DNA from: a bacterium
GTDB lineage: Bacteria; Sysuimicrobiota; Sysuimicrobiia; Sysuimicrobiales; Thermofontiviventaceae
Reading direction: 5' to 3'
DNA length: 38,698 bases
NCBI GenBank assembly: GCA_030550015.1
Contig: JAUQQG010000067.1
Location: 1-38,698, forward strand
Shown: positions 37,735-38,698 of the stretch, piece after piece
How the letters are laid out: each line of letters starts with the position of its first letter
How positions within the stretch are numbered: the stretch's first letter is position 1
Notes under the pieces: generated by a model
The model's database searches: none
What the model was told of the DNA's origin: nothing
Seen by the model: the letters and a program-made list of their open reading frames with translations, nothing else
Position numbers and translations under genes: made by a program

Positions 37735-37763
37735 ATTCTAACACAAAGCCACGAGGGTGACAA
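37735..37763 (-). promoter_or_regulatory. Probable sigma-70 promoter for rpsO
   Basis: -35 TTGTCA (37758-37763), 17-nt spacer, -10 TAGAAT (37735-37740) on the minus strand, directly downstream of the ribF stop. It would make an mRNA leader of about 155 nt before the rpsO start. Confidence 0.7.
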
Positions 37764-37798
37764 CAAACGGTTCGCCCTCTTTGCAGTGCGGAAGGGGA

Positions 37799-38698
37799 TT
37801 ATTCCGAAAGCGGGTCGGCTTTCGCGAGGAGGTCGTGGAGAGATTCCCGGGCCAGGGAGATGTCCTGGGCGATCTGTGCTGCGAGGGCACCCGGGTTGAC
37901 GAACTTCTGCTCATCACGAAGCCGTTTGACGAACGCAAGGTCGATGTGCTGGCCGTAGATCTCCCCCTGGAAATCCAGTAAATGAGCTTCCACGACGAGG
38001 CGCTGACCGCCGAAGGTCGGCCTCACCCCGACATTGATGACGGCGGGGAAACGTTCCTGGGAAAGGGATGCGACACCCGCGTAGACACCGTTTCCGGGAA
38101 TAAGCTTGTCTTCGGGAGGAAGGAGATTCGCCGTGGGGTAGCCTAGCTCACTCCCCCTCCGCTCACCTGCCACGACGACCCCTCGGAGGCTATAGTACCT
38201 GCCAAGGAACTTGTTAGCCACGTCCACCTCCCCACGGCGTAGGAGATCGCGGATGAAGGAGCTACTCACAAGCGTTCCCTCGACGGAGAGAGGCTCGACC
38301 ACGTGGACCAGGAACCCTAGGGTCTCCCCCATCCTTCGCAGCAGATCCACATTCCCCCGACGGTCCCTTCCAAAAGTGTGGTGGGGACCCACTGGGGACC
38401 CACAAAGACCTCTCGGACCCCCAGCTTGGCAACAAGGATCTCTTGGATGAAAGCCTCGGGGGAGATCTGGCGGAAGGTCTGGGTAAAAGGGAAGATCAGG
38501 ACCGCGTCGATACCCAAGCGTTCGAGCAAGGAAAGGCGCTCCTCCAGGGTAGTAAGGAGAAACGGATAGGATGGTGAGGAGAGAACCTTGAGGGGATGCG
38601 GATCAAACGTGGAGACGACGGCGAAGCCTCCCATCCTCCTCGAGCGCTCGAGGAGGGAGCGGACCAGATGTTGGTGACCGCGATGAACTCCATCGAAC
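37799..38698 (-). CDS. ribF: Bifunctional riboflavin kinase/FAD synthetase RibF (5' end cut; frameshifted as sequenced)
   Basis: Makes FMN and FAD. The N-terminal methionine lies outside the window. The frame starts at FDGVHRGHQHLVRSLL, continues with VVSTFDPHPLKVL and FTQTFRQISPEAFIQEILV, breaks at the 11-bp duplication (38382-38403), and resumes at GPHHTFGRDRRGNVDLL, then SSSFIRDLLRRGEV, GSELGYPTANL (riboflavin kinase) and GVYAGVASL to the end. With one copy removed FVGPHHTFG is restored. Upstream neighbour of rpsO as in Bacilli. Confidence 0.95.
38382..38403. repeat. 11-bp exact tandem duplication in ribF
   Basis: TGGGGACCCAC twice; frameshifts RibF at GPHHTFG. Confidence 0.95.

Noticed and set aside
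1561-38403. The repeats as CRISPR, VNTR or transposon target-site duplications
   Set aside because: Each unit occurs only twice, the units share no sequence, there are no spacers, and nothing lies between copies as an inserted element would require.

Overview
This 38.7 kb window looks like part of the chromosome of an uncultivated, probably thermophilic bacterium. The DNA is GC-rich (roughly 60% by eye). Most genes are housekeeping genes on the minus strand with short gaps or 1-4 bp overlaps. The proteins are rich in Glu, Arg, Leu and Val. Two enzymes carry Fe-S cysteine patterns common in thermophiles: a family-4 uracil-DNA glycosylase and an AddB-like nuclease. The size resembles one fosmid insert. 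Gene order resembles Firmicutes, but there are no sporulation genes; a deep-branching phylum such as Bipolaricaulota/Acetothermia (OP1) is a guess, not something the sequence proves.

Layout, following transcription of the minus strand from the right end: ribF (5' end outside the window), rpsO, pnp, an M16 zinc peptidase, the aspartate/diaminopimelate genes dapB-asd-lysC-dapA, a family-4 UDG, uppP and ftsK (38698-25523). Next comes a plus-strand nucleoside ABC importer: BMP-family binding protein, double ATPase and two permeases (20349-25409). It faces away from psuK-psuG, the pseudouridine salvage pair (20084-18290). Then, again on minus: rodZ-like, cinA, thpR, recA, recX, a UvrD-type helicase/nuclease, a stand-alone WYL protein, yhaO-like (Mre11) and yhaN-like (Rad50); then rny, ymdB, a PHP phosphoesterase, a zinc-ribbon membrane protein, selA and selB (3' end outside the window). 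No gene-free stretch exceeds 300 bp; the longest are about 264 bp (psuK/BMP), 228 bp (ribF/rpsO) and 225 bp (yhaN/rny).

How the genes fit together: recA has a textbook sigma-70 promoter with a perfect LexA-like palindrome in its spacer. The genes after recA form a closely spaced repair cassette that is plausibly SOS-controlled. The BMP-type importer next to psuK-psuG suggests uptake and breakdown of pseudouridine or related nucleosides. The lysine/DAP genes, uppP and ftsK serve cell wall and division. rny, ymdB, pnp and rpsO concern RNA metabolism and translation. selA/selB imply selenoprotein synthesis.

The strongest unexplained signal is a set of 17 perfect or near-perfect head-to-tail duplications of 8 to 113 bp with no spacer, scattered through the window and totalling about 669 extra bases. 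In coding DNA they fall in frame (6) and out of frame (9) without obvious selection. Removing one copy each time restores a full-length conserved protein. There are also two apparent 1-bp losses (in or beside G runs) and one internal deletion (psuK). The simplest reading is that contigs with overlapping ends were joined without merging the overlap, so genes called frameshifted here are probably intact in the organism. Real tandem duplication cannot be excluded from sequence alone.
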